DNA of 64,000 nucleotides from Brevundimonas vesicularis (GTDB taxonomy: Bacteria > Pseudomonadota > Alphaproteobacteria > Caulobacterales > Caulobacteraceae), in assembly GCF_027105095.1 (NCBI RefSeq), contig NZ_CP114278.1:248001-312000 (forward strand), in the 5' to 3' direction. The first letter of the stretch is position 1; each line of letters starts with the position of its first letter. Under the pieces are notes generated by a model. That model saw only the letters and a list, made by a program, of their open reading frames with translations. It ran no database searches and was not told the DNA's origin. The translations under genes and the position numbers were made by a program. Shown in pieces: positions 36,170 to 45,342 of this stretch.

Positions 36170-36655
36170 TTACTGAGGGAACAGGGGATTGGCCGCGTCA
36201 CGCTGGCCTTCCAGGCTGTGTTTCAGGGCTTCCATCTGCTCATGCTCGGTCTTCACCGCCGCATAGGCCCGCCGGATCGTCTCGCGCGTGGTGGCGGAAA
36301 TGCCGGTGTCTTGCAGCGCCTTTTCATACTTGCCAGCGATGAAGCCTTCGCCAGAGTTGATCGAGCCGACGACGGAATCGTCATTGCGCAGCAGGGCGTG
36401 TTTGATGTCCAGGAACGCGCGGTGCGCCTTGGCCAGGATCGACCCGTCGGATTCGGGATCGCCGCCCAGACCGCGCACGGCGGCCGACAGATCGTCGACG
36501 ACCCGCTGGCGTTCGCTGCTACGGCGCTCGAACAGGGTGCGGTAGTGGGGATCCTGCGTCTGTTCTGCGGCTTCGCGATAGCCGTCCGCGCTGTCCAGCG
36601 TCGTTTCGATCAGGCCGTTCAGAACCTTGATGTCGTGGGCGTTGGGGTTGCTCAT
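36170..36655 (-). CDS. PA2169-type four-helix-bundle protein (DUF2383)
   Basis: A 161-residue ferritin-like protein. I start at MSNPNAHDIKVLN (36655), with AAGGA about 10 bases upstream. The text KVLNGLIETTLDSADGYREA, HYRTLFERRSSERQRVVDDL, GEGFIAGKYEKALQDTGI and ETIRRAYAAVKTEHEQMEAL is the DUF2383 pattern with Glu residues spaced along helices. Family function is not known; stress or envelope roles have been suggested. It reads toward the rplS terminator and away from kynA. Confidence 0.85.
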   Translation of the reverse strand: MSNPNAHDIKVLNGLIETTLDSADGYREAAEQTQDPHYRTLFERRSSERQRVVDDLSAAVRGLGGDPESDGSILAKAHRAFLDIKHALLRNDDSVVGSINSGEGFIAGKYEKALQDTGISATTRETIRRAYAAVKTEHEQMEALKHSLEGQRDAANPLFPQ

Positions 36656-36728
36656 CTTGTCCGTTCCTTCCGCTGTTGCGGTCAAACGGCGAAATGGCCC
36701 GGCTCGGCGAAGGTTGCCGCCTGCGACA

Positions 36729-37526
36729 TCAAAGTTTGGTGCGAAGCGACCACAGCTCGGGGAAGCAGCGCTTGGTCAGGGTCGAGGCCAGATAGGCCGC
36801 GCCTTCGGTTCCGCCCGTGCCGCGACGTCGACCGATGATGCGTTCGACCGTAACGACATGCTTGTGCCGCCAGGTCAGCAGGGCGTCGTCCAGATCGACC
36901 AGCTTTTCGGCCAGCTGATACAGGACCCACCACCGTTCCGTGTCGCGATAGACCTCTAGCCAGGCTGCCTCGACGGCGTCGGACGGCTGATAGGGTTGGG
37001 TCACGTCGCGGTTCAGCACCTCCGCGGGCACCCGCAGACCGGCCTTGTCCAGTTGGGCCAGGGCGTCATCGTAAAGGCTTGGCGCGGCGATGGCGGCCTG
37101 AAGCGCGGCCAGGGCCTCGGGGCGGTCTTCGTGGAACTTCAGGAAGCTGGCGTCCTTGAGGCCCAGCATGGCCTCGAAACGTCGGAACTGGTCGCTCTGG
37201 AAGCCGGAGGACGATCCCAACGAGCCTCGGAACTGCAGATAGTCCGACGGCGTCATCGTCGACAGAATGTCCCAGCTGTGGGTCATCACCGCCTGGATAC
37301 GGCTGACGCGCGCAAGACTCTTGTAGGCCGGGACCAGGTCACCGGCGCGCACCATCGACTGAGCCAAGGCCGTCTCATGCAGGATCTGCTTGAGCCACAG
37401 TTCCTTGGTCTGATGGATGACGACGAACAGCATTTCGTCGTGCTGGTCCGACAGCGGATGCTGCGTCGAAAGCAGGTCGTCCAACGCCAGATAGCCGGCG
37501 TAGGTGATGTCGCTGGATTGGGTCAT
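36729..37526 (-). CDS. kynA: Tryptophan 2,3-dioxygenase
   Basis: A 265-residue haem enzyme that opens the indole ring of tryptophan to N-formylkynurenine, the first step of the kynurenine pathway. Typical blocks: YAGYLALDDLLSTQHPLS, HDEMLFVVIHQTKELWLKQI with the substrate-region His, and TWRHKHVVTVERIIGRRRGTGGT, where the second His of HKH is the haem ligand. Length is normal. No other kynurenine genes are adjacent. Confidence 0.95.
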   Translation of the reverse strand: MTQSSDITYAGYLALDDLLSTQHPLSDQHDEMLFVVIHQTKELWLKQILHETALAQSMVRAGDLVPAYKSLARVSRIQAVMTHSWDILSTMTPSDYLQFRGSLGSSSGFQSDQFRRFEAMLGLKDASFLKFHEDRPEALAALQAAIAAPSLYDDALAQLDKAGLRVPAEVLNRDVTQPYQPSDAVEAAWLEVYRDTERWWVLYQLAEKLVDLDDALLTWRHKHVVTVERIIGRRRGTGGTEGAAYLASTLTKRCFPELWSLRTKL

Positions 37527-37575
37527 GCCCGCCTATCGCCCGCGATGGCGGGCGGTGCAAGCTTGGCGCCGGCCC

Positions 37576-38106
37576 TTAATGCTGGCCTTGGGCCGAGACG
37601 TTGGCGGCGATCTGACGGCCGGCGTCGAAGGCGTCGCGGGCGCCTTTGTAGATAAAGCCGTAGGTCGGATAGACCGTCGTGCCCAGATCGTTGATCGGAT
37701 TGTACCAGACCTTGACCTGCGACCAGTCGTTGGAGGGCGACACGTCGACGACGGTGACGTTCTCTTCGACCTTGCCGCGGCTGCCGCCCCAGTTGGCGTG
37801 GGTCACGCGCACGACGCGGTCGGTCAGGATGTCGGAGACGACGGCGACGTGGCCCCGGCTCATGCGACCCTCGGGGCGGAAGACCAGAACCGAGCCGGTT
37901 TCCGGGGCCTTGCCGGTGCGGAAGTTGGCGGCGGCCTGACGCCACCAGGTCCAGGCGTCGCCGAAGATGTTGATGCCGGAAAACATGCGCGCGAAGGTCA
38001 CGCACTGCCAATAGGGCTCATCTGCCTTTGCGGTAGAGGGAACGGCGCCCAGCGCAAAAAAACCGAGGGTCGCCGCAACCGCGGCGGCTTTGAGCCGTTT
38101 CAGCAT
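37576..38106 (-). CDS. Secreted CHAP-domain amidase/peptidase
   Basis: A 176-residue protein with a signal peptide (about 1-28, ending STAKA). The CHAP signature is visible: Cys in YWQCVTFARMFSG (about Cys35) and His in SRGHVAVVSDIL (about His86), followed by WGGSRGKVEENV. The family cuts peptidoglycan amide bonds using a Cys-His pair, so periplasmic cell-wall action is likely. It is a single gene between kynA and the acyltransferase gene. Confidence 0.85.
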   Translation of the reverse strand: MLKRLKAAAVAATLGFFALGAVPSTAKADEPYWQCVTFARMFSGINIFGDAWTWWRQAAANFRTGKAPETGSVLVFRPEGRMSRGHVAVVSDILTDRVVRVTHANWGGSRGKVEENVTVVDVSPSNDWSQVKVWYNPINDLGTTVYPTYGFIYKGARDAFDAGRQIAANVSAQGQH

Positions 38107-38142
38107 GCTTGGGGTATCCCGACCCGCCTTTGGAAGCGCCCT

Positions 38143-39297
38143 TTAGGCCACGGGATCACGCCCTGTCGCAAGTTGTTTCGGAATATCGCCGTGCTTCAAA
38201 TTTCCTTCTAAAACCTTGTCGTGACGCTTGGCGCGCTTGTCGGCCATGTCCCTGAGAGCCTTGCGCGCTGGGCGTTCGACGAGATGATAGGAGACGGCGG
38301 CGACGACAGGCAGCAGGGCTAAAATCGCCAACCACACGAAAATTTGAAGCTGTTTGTCCGGCGCGTCGAACAGTTTGGCGGCCAGACCGACCGCCAAAAG
38401 CTTCCACGGCACGCAGACCATATAGACCGAATAGCTGATCTCGCCGAGGTAGACGGCCGGCTTAGAGGCCAGCCATCCGGCGCGCGCGTTGGGCAGCGAG
38501 GCCAGTGACAGGATCAGGGCGCCGGCCAGCAGAACCGTGACGCCGTCCCACAGTCCGAGCGCGGCGCTGAGGACCATCAGCCCGAATGAGACGGCGGCGC
38601 ACACCCACGGCGCCTTCAACGGCGCGCGGCGATAAACAAGATAGAGGGCGCACCCCAAGGCGAAGCACGGCACTATCCTGAGCGCGCCCCAACGGATCGT
38701 CGCCTCGGTCAAGGCGAAGCCGGCCAGTTGCTCGAACGCGAAATAGAGGATGACGAGGAAGGCCGCAGCCCCGACCACCGCCGCGATCGGCCGATGACGC
38801 AGGCGCCAGAAAACGAAGGCGAACAGCGGGAAGCAGAGGTAGGCGAACCACTCCGCAGAAATGGACCAGGACGGATGGTTCCAGCCCGCGACCGGCGCCA
38901 GACCCCAGGCGTGCACCATGAAGAGGTTGGCGGGCAGCGACGGCCAGCTCAGCACATTGGCGTCCACCCTCATGCCGGCGAACAGGGCGGCGGCCGCCAG
39001 CAGCCCCACGCCGATCAGGGTGGCGATATGCAGCGGATAGACGCGCGCGATCCGCGCCCAAAGGAAGCCGCGATACGAGAACCGCTTCTCGCCCGCCGCC
39101 GCCAGATAGACGTGGCTGAGGATGAAGCCGGACAGGACGAAGAACAGCTCGACCCCCAGGTAGCCCTTGGCGACGAGGCCAGACTGACCGGCGCCCGCCA
39201 GGTTTTCCCAGAAGCTGTAGACGGCGACCCACATGGCCGCGCCGAAGCGCAGGGCGGTGATGGGGCGAAGATCGGCGGGCGTCTGGACGGGGGTCAT
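38143..39297 (-). CDS. Acyltransferase-3 (OafA/YrhL) family protein lacking the conserved His
   Basis: A 384-residue membrane protein with about ten helices. The family normally starts with R-x10-H in helix 1; here LRFGAAMWVAVYSFW shows the Arg but a Ser where the His belongs (the following FW is kept). Other features are normal, such as GYLGVELFFVLSGFILSHVY and RIARVYPLHIATLI. The family moves acyl groups onto surface sugars. Loss of the catalytic His suggests this copy is inactive or has changed role. It is flanked by the CHAP gene and the carotenoid-oxygenase gene. Confidence 0.8.
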   Translation of the reverse strand: MTPVQTPADLRPITALRFGAAMWVAVYSFWENLAGAGQSGLVAKGYLGVELFFVLSGFILSHVYLAAAGEKRFSYRGFLWARIARVYPLHIATLIGVGLLAAAALFAGMRVDANVLSWPSLPANLFMVHAWGLAPVAGWNHPSWSISAEWFAYLCFPLFAFVFWRLRHRPIAAVVGAAAFLVILYFAFEQLAGFALTEATIRWGALRIVPCFALGCALYLVYRRAPLKAPWVCAAVSFGLMVLSAALGLWDGVTVLLAGALILSLASLPNARAGWLASKPAVYLGEISYSVYMVCVPWKLLAVGLAAKLFDAPDKQLQIFVWLAILALLPVVAAVSYHLVERPARKALRDMADKRAKRHDKVLEGNLKHGDIPKQLATGRDPVA

Positions 39298-39363
39298 GGT
39301 CTCACCTTGGCACGGCAGCCTTTTCGAACCGTGAAGGCCCGCAAAGGTTGTGCCCGGGCGGCC

Positions 39364-40842
39364 CTACCCTGCCCACGCGCCGTGGAAGCCGGCCGGCAGG
39401 GCCACGTCCGCCTGCCAGGTCGCAACCGGACCATCCTCGATCCGCGCCAGATCAAAGACATGCAGTTCGGTGCGTCCGTCCTTCAGATTGACGGATGGCG
39501 CGACCAGCCAGGCGTCGCGTTCCGCCGTCGCGCCGGGCTTGGGCACGAAGACCGCTTCCTCGACCACCTGGTGCACGCCGAACTCGAAGGCGTGCGAGCG
39601 ACCGCGGTCCCAGTCGTGAACCGCCAGTCCCGTCGGCAAGGGCCGGCCGCCAGTCTCGCCCGATGTATGGGCGGTCAGGCTGCGCTTCAGTCCCGCACGA
39701 CGCGGATCGCCTTTCGGAAATTCGCCGACGACATCGCTATAGGTCATGTCGGCGCGTCCGTCCGGCCGCAGGGTGATCAGAGCCAGTTTCGCCGGATCGC
39801 CCGGAACGACCCCATGTCCATCCACCAGAACCCGCGCGCCATCGATCGCGAAGCGCGGATCGCCGCTGGCGGCGACATCGAAGCGGATGGTGCCGTCGCG
39901 CTCGGCCCAGGCGTCGCCGAGGTGGAAGTGGAAGAAGCCTGGCAGTTCATAGAGGCGGCGCTTGGACAGGTCGTCCTTGTCGAGCACCAGGACCTGGGTC
40001 CCCATCTCCGGTCGCCAGGCCAGGCCTGCGGTCACCGGCATGGCGTGGGTCGCGAACACCCAGGGCTGGAGCACCAGGATCACGTGCCGGTCGGTGGCGG
40101 TGAAGTCGTGCATATAGCTGGCGCGCGGCAAAGGCACGACCTGGGCGTCGCTCAAGCTACGGTCAGCGCGCAGATGCCAGATGACGGCCTGACCGCCCGC
40201 CGACCCCACATTCCAGATCGAGCCGTCGGGGGCGTAGCGCGGGTGGGCCTGGAACGGCATGCCTTTCAAATCATCGCGCAGGGTGACGAAGTTGCGGGTC
40301 GACAGGTCCGACGCCGACAGGGCCAGCGGCGATCCCCCCTCCCACAGCGCCCAGACCTGATCGCCCGCGACCATGACGGCGGTGTTGGCGGCATTGGCGT
40401 CGTCGTTCGAGCCGATGCGGGCGCGTTCGTCGCCCTTGGTGCCGAAGCCCGGCGTGACCACGGCGTCCAGCTCCGTTTCGGTGCGGCGCTTGGGCGTGTC
40501 GGCGAACCGCGCCTCCAGCGTCGCCTGGCCGTCCTGAATGCGGAAGGCGCGCATCATGCCGTCACCGTCGAACCAATGGGTCGCCGATCCGCCTGGCCGC
40601 CGGAACTTGGCCGGTCCGTTGCGATACAGCGCGCCCTGCAACCCCGCCGGCGCCCGGCCGTGGATCAGGCGCATCGTCCGGCGTGCGATGTCGCCCTCGA
40701 CGTCCTGGGTCGCCAGGGCCCAGTCGGCCTTCGTCGCGGCGACGGCGTCCAGGGCGGCGGCGGCGCGCACCATCTCGGGCGTGGCCACGGCGGCTGAAAG
40801 GGCGGCGGCGCCCATCAGGAAGGAACGGCGGGAGGGGGTCAT
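39364..40842 (-). CDS. Carotenoid oxygenase family protein, Tat-exported
   Basis: A 492-residue non-haem iron dioxygenase-type protein. I start at MTPSRRSFLMGAA (40842) because it has a GGAG site 8 bases upstream and gives a twin-arginine signal (SRRSFLM). Four probable iron histidines: His200 in FQAHPRY, His245 in MHDFT, His305 or 307 in FFHFHLGDAW and His487 in GFHGAW. The family cuts double bonds in carotenoids or stilbenes. It begins 23 bp after the DUF2141 gene, so the two are an operon, both outside the cytoplasm. Confidence 0.88.
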   Translation of the reverse strand: MTPSRRSFLMGAAALSAAVATPEMVRAAAALDAVAATKADWALATQDVEGDIARRTMRLIHGRAPAGLQGALYRNGPAKFRRPGGSATHWFDGDGMMRAFRIQDGQATLEARFADTPKRRTETELDAVVTPGFGTKGDERARIGSNDDANAANTAVMVAGDQVWALWEGGSPLALSASDLSTRNFVTLRDDLKGMPFQAHPRYAPDGSIWNVGSAGGQAVIWHLRADRSLSDAQVVPLPRASYMHDFTATDRHVILVLQPWVFATHAMPVTAGLAWRPEMGTQVLVLDKDDLSKRRLYELPGFFHFHLGDAWAERDGTIRFDVAASGDPRFAIDGARVLVDGHGVVPGDPAKLALITLRPDGRADMTYSDVVGEFPKGDPRRAGLKRSLTAHTSGETGGRPLPTGLAVHDWDRGRSHAFEFGVHQVVEEAVFVPKPGATAERDAWLVAPSVNLKDGRTELHVFDLARIEDGPVATWQADVALPAGFHGAWAG

Positions 40843-40865
40843 GATCGAGCTCCGGCTTTCGTCGC

Positions 40866-41294
40866 TTACTTCAGGTCGATCGACTGGGTGGTCGCGCCGG
40901 CGGCCGCGAACTTGGCGCGCTCCCAAGACGCCGGTCCCATATTGCCGACGGCGTTGTTGGAGAAGGCGAAGGGCTCCACCGGCATGCCGAACGGATTGGT
41001 GTTCATCTTGCCGTCGCCGTTCAGGTCGTGAAAGGCGCGCACCGCATAGTCGCCGTCGGGCAGGCCGTCGAAGGTGATGCTGGTCTGGCCGGCGGCGACA
41101 TCCAGCATGGCGACCTGAGCCGGCTGACCTTCACCGCCATAGTTGGCCTCGCTGTTGAACACGGCGACCATGATCCGGCCCTGGGGGGCGGCGCTCGGGA
41201 AGGCGACGGTCAGGTCGGCGGCGAAGGCGGGCGCGGCAACGGTGAGGGCGGCGGCGAGAGCGAGAACGGGAGTGATGGCGGCGACGGTCTTCAT
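40866..41294 (-). CDS. Periplasmic DUF2141 protein
   Basis: A 142-residue protein with a signal peptide (cleavage near AFA-AD, residue 26). The DUF2141 pattern is clear: GRIMVAVFNSEANYG, DGLPDGDYAVRAFHDLNGDG and KMNTNPFGMPVEPFAFSNNA. It is a small beta-sandwich with a conserved D-x-N-x-D-like loop (DLNGDG) that looks suited to calcium. It precedes the carotenoid oxygenase in the same operon, an association repeated in Caulobacterales as I recall. Confidence 0.88.
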   Translation of the reverse strand: MKTVAAITPVLALAAALTVAAPAFAADLTVAFPSAAPQGRIMVAVFNSEANYGGEGQPAQVAMLDVAAGQTSITFDGLPDGDYAVRAFHDLNGDGKMNTNPFGMPVEPFAFSNNAVGNMGPASWERAKFAAAGATTQSIDLK

Positions 41295-41476
41295 GACGGC
41301 TTATCCTGTGTCAGTGAGAGGACCGACGACCGGCCCTCGATGACCAGACGGTGCCGGCCTCCCTTGCCCTTCGCCACCGCACATGCGGCGATGCACGGTC
41401 GCCGTTCGCGAATGAACAGGCATGGGCGTTGGCGAAGCGCGAACGCACACCGCCAAACGCGTGGTGTCCGGTCTGC

Positions 41477-41511
41477 AAAAGAAAAGGCCCGGAACCTGAG
41501 TTCCGGGCCTT
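41477..41511 (-). terminator. Rho-independent terminator after infB
   Basis: An 11-bp perfect stem (41484-41494 with 41501-41511) has a 6-base loop and a minus-strand T-tract TTTTCTTTT. It ends the rimP-nusA-ylxR-infB transcript about 25 bp after the infB stop. Confidence 0.9.
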
Positions 41512-41535
41512 GGTCTTTCGTGCTCGCGACAGGAA

Positions 41536-44500
41536 CTAGTCCAGCGTGCGCTTGATCTCTTCGACCGTGAAGCACTCGATGTAGTCGCCTTCCTTGATGT
41601 CCTGGAAGCCCTGGAACTGCATGCCGCACTCCTGGCCCGAAGGCACCTCGTTGACCTCGTCCTTGAAGCGCTTGAGCGTGTTGAGCACGCCCAGTTCCAG
41701 CACCACCACGTCGTCGCGGATGATGCGGACGCGCGCGCCCTTGCGCACGACGCCCTCGGTGACGCGGCAGCCGGCGATCTTGCCGATCTTGGAGATGTCG
41801 AAGACCTGAAGCACCTGGGCGTTGCCCAGGAAGGTTTCGCGTTGCAGCGGCGCCAGCATGCCCGAAAGCACGCCCTTCATGTCGTCCAGCAGGTCGTAGA
41901 TGATCGAGTAGTAGCGGATCTCGACCCCTTCGCGCTCGGCCAGATCGCGCGCCTGTTTCGAGGCGCGGACGTTGAAGCCGAGGATCGGCGCGCCGGCCGA
42001 CTTGGCCAGGTTGACGTCGCTCTCGGTAATGCCCCCGGCGCCGGAATAGACGATCCGGGCACGGACCTCGTCGTTGCCCATCTTCTCCAGCGAGGCGGAG
42101 ATGGCTTCGCCCGAGCCCTGCACGTCGGCCTTGATGACCACCGGCAGTTCGCTAATCTTCTTGGAGCCCAGCTTGGCCATCATGTCGACCAGCGAAACCG
42201 AGCCGCCAGAGACCTGGGCCTTCTCGCGCTTCACCCGCTGACGGTATTCGGTCAGCTCGCGAGCGCGGGCCTCGGAATCCACCACGGCGAAAACATCGCC
42301 GGGCGACGGCGCCTCGTCCAGGCCGAGAATCTCGACCGGGACGGACGGGCCGGCTTCGGTCAGCTGCTCGTTGCGCTCGTTCAGCAGGGCGCGAACCTTG
42401 CCCCACGAACCGCCGGCGACGACGATGTCGCCGCGCTTCAGCGTGCCGCGCTTGACCAGGACGGTGCCGACCGGACCGCGACCCTTGTCCAGCTTGGCCT
42501 CGATGACCACGCCCTCGGCCGAACGATCGGCGTTGGCGCGCAGGTCCATGACCTCGGCCTGGATCAGGATGGCTTCCAGCAGGCCGTCGAGGTTCATCCG
42601 CTCCTTGGCCGAGACCTCGATGATCTGGGTGTCGCCGCCCAGGCTTTCGGCGATGACCTCGTACTGCAGCAGCTCGTTGACGACCTTCTGAGACGTGGCG
42701 CCGGGCTTATCCATCTTGTTGACCGCCACGATCAGGGGCGCGTTGGCCGCCTTGGCGTGTTGGATGGCTTCGATGGTTTGCGGCATGACGCCGTCGTCGG
42801 CGGCGACGACCAGGACCACGATGTCGGTCACATTGGCGCCGCGCGCCCGCATGGCCGAGAAGGCGGCGTGGCCCGGGGTGTCCAGGAAGGTGACCTTCTG
42901 GTCGTCCGGCAGGCGAACCTGATAGGCGCCGATGTGCTGGGTGATGCCGCCGGCTTCGCCGCCTGCGACGTCGGTCGTGCGCAGGGCGTCGAGCAGTGAG
43001 GTCTTGCCGTGGTCGACGTGACCCATGATAGCCACGACCGGCGCGCGGGTGTCAGAGGCGTCCGCATCGTCGGCCTCGCCCAGGAAGCCGGTTTCGATGT
43101 CGGATTCCGAGACGCGCTTGACGGCCATGCCGAACTCTTCGGCCACCAGTTCGGCGGTGTCGGAATCGATCACGTCGTTGATCTTCATCATCAGGCCCTG
43201 CTTCATCAGGAACTTGATGATGTCGACGCCGCGCACGGCCATCCGGTTGGACAGCTCCTGCACGGTGATGACGTCGGGAATGACGACTTCACGCGGACGG
43301 TTGGGCGCATCGGTCGAGCCGCCCTTGCGCTTTTCCTTCTCGCGTTCGCGCGCACGGCGGACCGAGGCCAGCGAGCGCATCCGCTCGGCGGCGTCGCCGT
43401 CGCCGACCACGGACTGGATGGTCATGCGGCCTTCGCGGCGCTTGGGCTCGCCCCGCGTGCGGCTGACCGCCTTGCCGGCTTCGGAAAAACGCTTCTCGCG
43501 ATCATCGTCGCGACCGGCCGGACGACCGAAGCCGGCGCCGGGCGCGCGGGCGGGACGCAGAACATTGGCCTCGGCCGGCGGGGCGTTCGGGGCGGCGCGA
43601 CCGCCTGGACCGGTGCGGGGACCGCCCGGACGCGCGGCGCCCGGCGCCGGACGCGGGTTCAGGGCCGAATAGCGGACGGGCTCGGCCGGCTTGGCGCCTT
43701 GCGGACGCTGACCGCCAGGGCCGGAACGGGCGCCCTGCGGACGGTCGCCTTGCGGGCGATCGCTCTGCGGGCGGTCCGAATAGGCGCGATCACCACCGCC
43801 CATCGCCTGCTCGCGGGCCGAACGGCCGCCGAAGGCCGGACGCTCGGGCGCAGCGCGCTGGGGATTGCCGGGCTTGGGCACGCGCTGGCCGAAGTTGACC
43901 ACCGGACGGGCCGGAGCGGCCGGACGGGCGGGAGCGGGTGTCGGAGCCGGCGCGGCGGGCGCGGGGGTCGGCGCAGCCGCGACCGGCGCGGCAGGCTTGG
44001 GTGCGGGCTTGGCCGGGGCGGCGGGCGCAGCGGCCGTCAGCTTGGCGGCTTCGGCGCGTGCGGCTTCTGCGGCGGCCTTGGCGGCGGCGGCTTCGTCACG
44101 GGCCGCCTGGGCGGCGCGCTCGGTGGCGGCGGCCTGCTCGCGGGCGGCGGCGTCTGCAGCGGCCTTGGCGGCGGCTTCGGCTGCGGCCTTGGCGGCGTTC
44201 GCCTGGGTGGCCAGGGCGATGGCGCGGCGGCGCGCTTCCTGCTCCTCGGCCGACAGGGCGCCGCCGGCGGGTTGCGACGGACGCGGACCTTGCGGACGCG
44301 GCGCCTGAGCGGCCTGTTGAGGACGTGCGACATCGAAGCCCTGCGGGCGTTGCGGCCCGCCGGCGCCGGCGCGGCGCTTGGTCTCGACCACCACCGTCTT
44401 GGATCGGCCATGGCTGAAGCTCTGCTTCACGGTGCCGGTCGGCACCGATCCCACAACGCGCGGCTTCAGGCTCAGCGGAGCGCGCGGCCCCGTCTGGGAC

Positions 44501-44556
44501 GGCGTGCCGCCCGTGTTGCCCTGGCCTTGGTTGGTCTTGTCGTTTTCGTCGCTCAT
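41536..44556 (-). CDS. infB: Translation initiation factor IF-2
   Basis: A 1006-residue GTPase that brings initiator tRNA to the 30S subunit and joins the subunits. The N-terminal third is low-complexity: a long Ala/Glu helix (about 100-170), then Pro/Gly/Arg-rich repeats to about residue 380. IF2_N follows, then the GTPase with [14 protein letters not shown] and NKMDKP, and the C-terminal domains to the end ([20 protein letters not shown]). Length fits alphaproteobacteria. It is the last gene of the operon; rbfA and truB do not follow, since a terminator lies directly behind. Confidence 0.97.
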   Translation of the reverse strand: MSDENDKTNQGQGNTGGTPSQTGPRAPLSLKPRVVGSVPTGTVKQSFSHGRSKTVVVETKRRAGAGGPQRPQGFDVARPQQAAQAPRPQGPRPSQPAGGALSAEEQEARRRAIALATQANAAKAAAEAAAKAAADAAAREQAAATERAAQAARDEAAAAKAAAEAARAEAAKLTAAAPAAPAKPAPKPAAPVAAAPTPAPAAPAPTPAPARPAAPARPVVNFGQRVPKPGNPQRAAPERPAFGGRSAREQAMGGGDRAYSDRPQSDRPQGDRPQGARSGPGGQRPQGAKPAEPVRYSALNPRPAPGAARPGGPRTGPGGRAAPNAPPAEANVLRPARAPGAGFGRPAGRDDDREKRFSEAGKAVSRTRGEPKRREGRMTIQSVVGDGDAAERMRSLASVRRAREREKEKRKGGSTDAPNRPREVVIPDVITVQELSNRMAVRGVDIIKFLMKQGLMMKINDVIDSDTAELVAEEFGMAVKRVSESDIETGFLGEADDADASDTRAPVVAIMGHVDHGKTSLLDALRTTDVAGGEAGGITQHIGAYQVRLPDDQKVTFLDTPGHAAFSAMRARGANVTDIVVLVVAADDGVMPQTIEAIQHAKAANAPLIVAVNKMDKPGATSQKVVNELLQYEVIAESLGGDTQIIEVSAKERMNLDGLLEAILIQAEVMDLRANADRSAEGVVIEAKLDKGRGPVGTVLVKRGTLKRGDIVVAGGSWGKVRALLNERNEQLTEAGPSVPVEILGLDEAPSPGDVFAVVDSEARARELTEYRQRVKREKAQVSGGSVSLVDMMAKLGSKKISELPVVIKADVQGSGEAISASLEKMGNDEVRARIVYSGAGGITESDVNLAKSAGAPILGFNVRASKQARDLAEREGVEIRYYSIIYDLLDDMKGVLSGMLAPLQRETFLGNAQVLQVFDISKIGKIAGCRVTEGVVRKGARVRIIRDDVVVLELGVLNTLKRFKDEVNEVPSGQECGMQFQGFQDIKEGDYIECFTVEEIKRTLD

Positions 44557-44664
44557 CCGGTCGCTTTACTCGGGGCGGAAAGGCCCGCCGTCCTCATCTA
44601 ATACCCATGAACGACCGTGAGCCCGTCTCCGCCCTTGGAGACAGGCCCTCGGCCGCTAAAATCC

Positions 44665-45324
44665 TCAGCTCGCCCCTGTAAGGGGTGCTCCCGCCGATCC
44701 GTCCTCGACACTGGGAACGTCCCAGTGAGGGGGGCGAAGCGGCCGAAATCCAGCCAGTCGTTCGACCTCGATGGTCCACCGATCGGCGCGTCCGCCCGCA
44801 AGCAGGACGGCGTGTATCGCATTTTCCAGCCCAAGGGCCAAACTCAAATCGTCCGCCGTGAACGCGCCGCAGATCTTGGCGGTCTGATGACGGGCCAGGG
44901 CGAGGATCTTTCCGCGCCCGTCGGCCGAGCCATCGGCGGCTTCCAGCACCCAGGCGGCCTTACCTGCACGCAGGCTCGCTGCGGTTTTTTCGAAGCCGGA
45001 TATAAGAACGCCTTCGCGCCGGGCAAGACCCAGCTGGTCGAGACAGCGCCTTGCCAGCAGCCGTTCGACGACATCGGCCAGGTCGGCCGGGGCGGTCAAT
45101 CTGGTCTTGGCCGCGCGGGTGAAGCCGTTCTTCTTGACCGCCGCCTCGACCGAGGCGCGGCTGGCTTCGACCCACAGGCCGCGTCCGGGCAGTTTCCTGC
45201 CCAGGTCGGGGACCACCTGGCCATCGGGCCCGGCGACGAAACGGATCAGGCGAGATTCGTCCATGACCTCGTGAGAGACGAGGTCCCGGCGTTCCCTATC
45301 GATCGTTGCGTCGCGCAAGCTCAT
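44665..45324 (-). CDS. YlxR/RnpM-family RNA-binding protein with L7Ae-like domain
   Basis: A 219-residue protein. The YlxR (DUF448) part is residues about 10-95: RRDLVSHEVMDESRLIRFV, PDGQVVPDLGRKLPGRGLWV. The C-terminal part (about 95-190) resembles an L7Ae/L30e RNA-binding fold (GLARREGVLISGFEKTAASL, GKAAWVLEAADGS). The pairing is standard in alphaproteobacteria between nusA and infB. It is 18 bp behind nusA. YlxR has been shown to bind RNase P RNA in Firmicutes; its role here is inferred. Confidence 0.88.
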   Translation of the reverse strand: MSLRDATIDRERRDLVSHEVMDESRLIRFVAGPDGQVVPDLGRKLPGRGLWVEASRASVEAAVKKNGFTRAAKTRLTAPADLADVVERLLARRCLDQLGLARREGVLISGFEKTAASLRAGKAAWVLEAADGSADGRGKILALARHQTAKICGAFTADDLSLALGLENAIHAVLLAGGRADRWTIEVERLAGFRPLRPPHWDVPSVEDGSAGAPLTGAS

Positions 45325-45342
45325 ATGTGGCCAGGTCTCCCA

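Noticed and set aside
44625..44642. Small hairpin GTCTCC/GGAGAC between ylxR and infB
   Set aside because: Six base pairs, no T-run, and it lies inside an operon; not convincing as a terminator.
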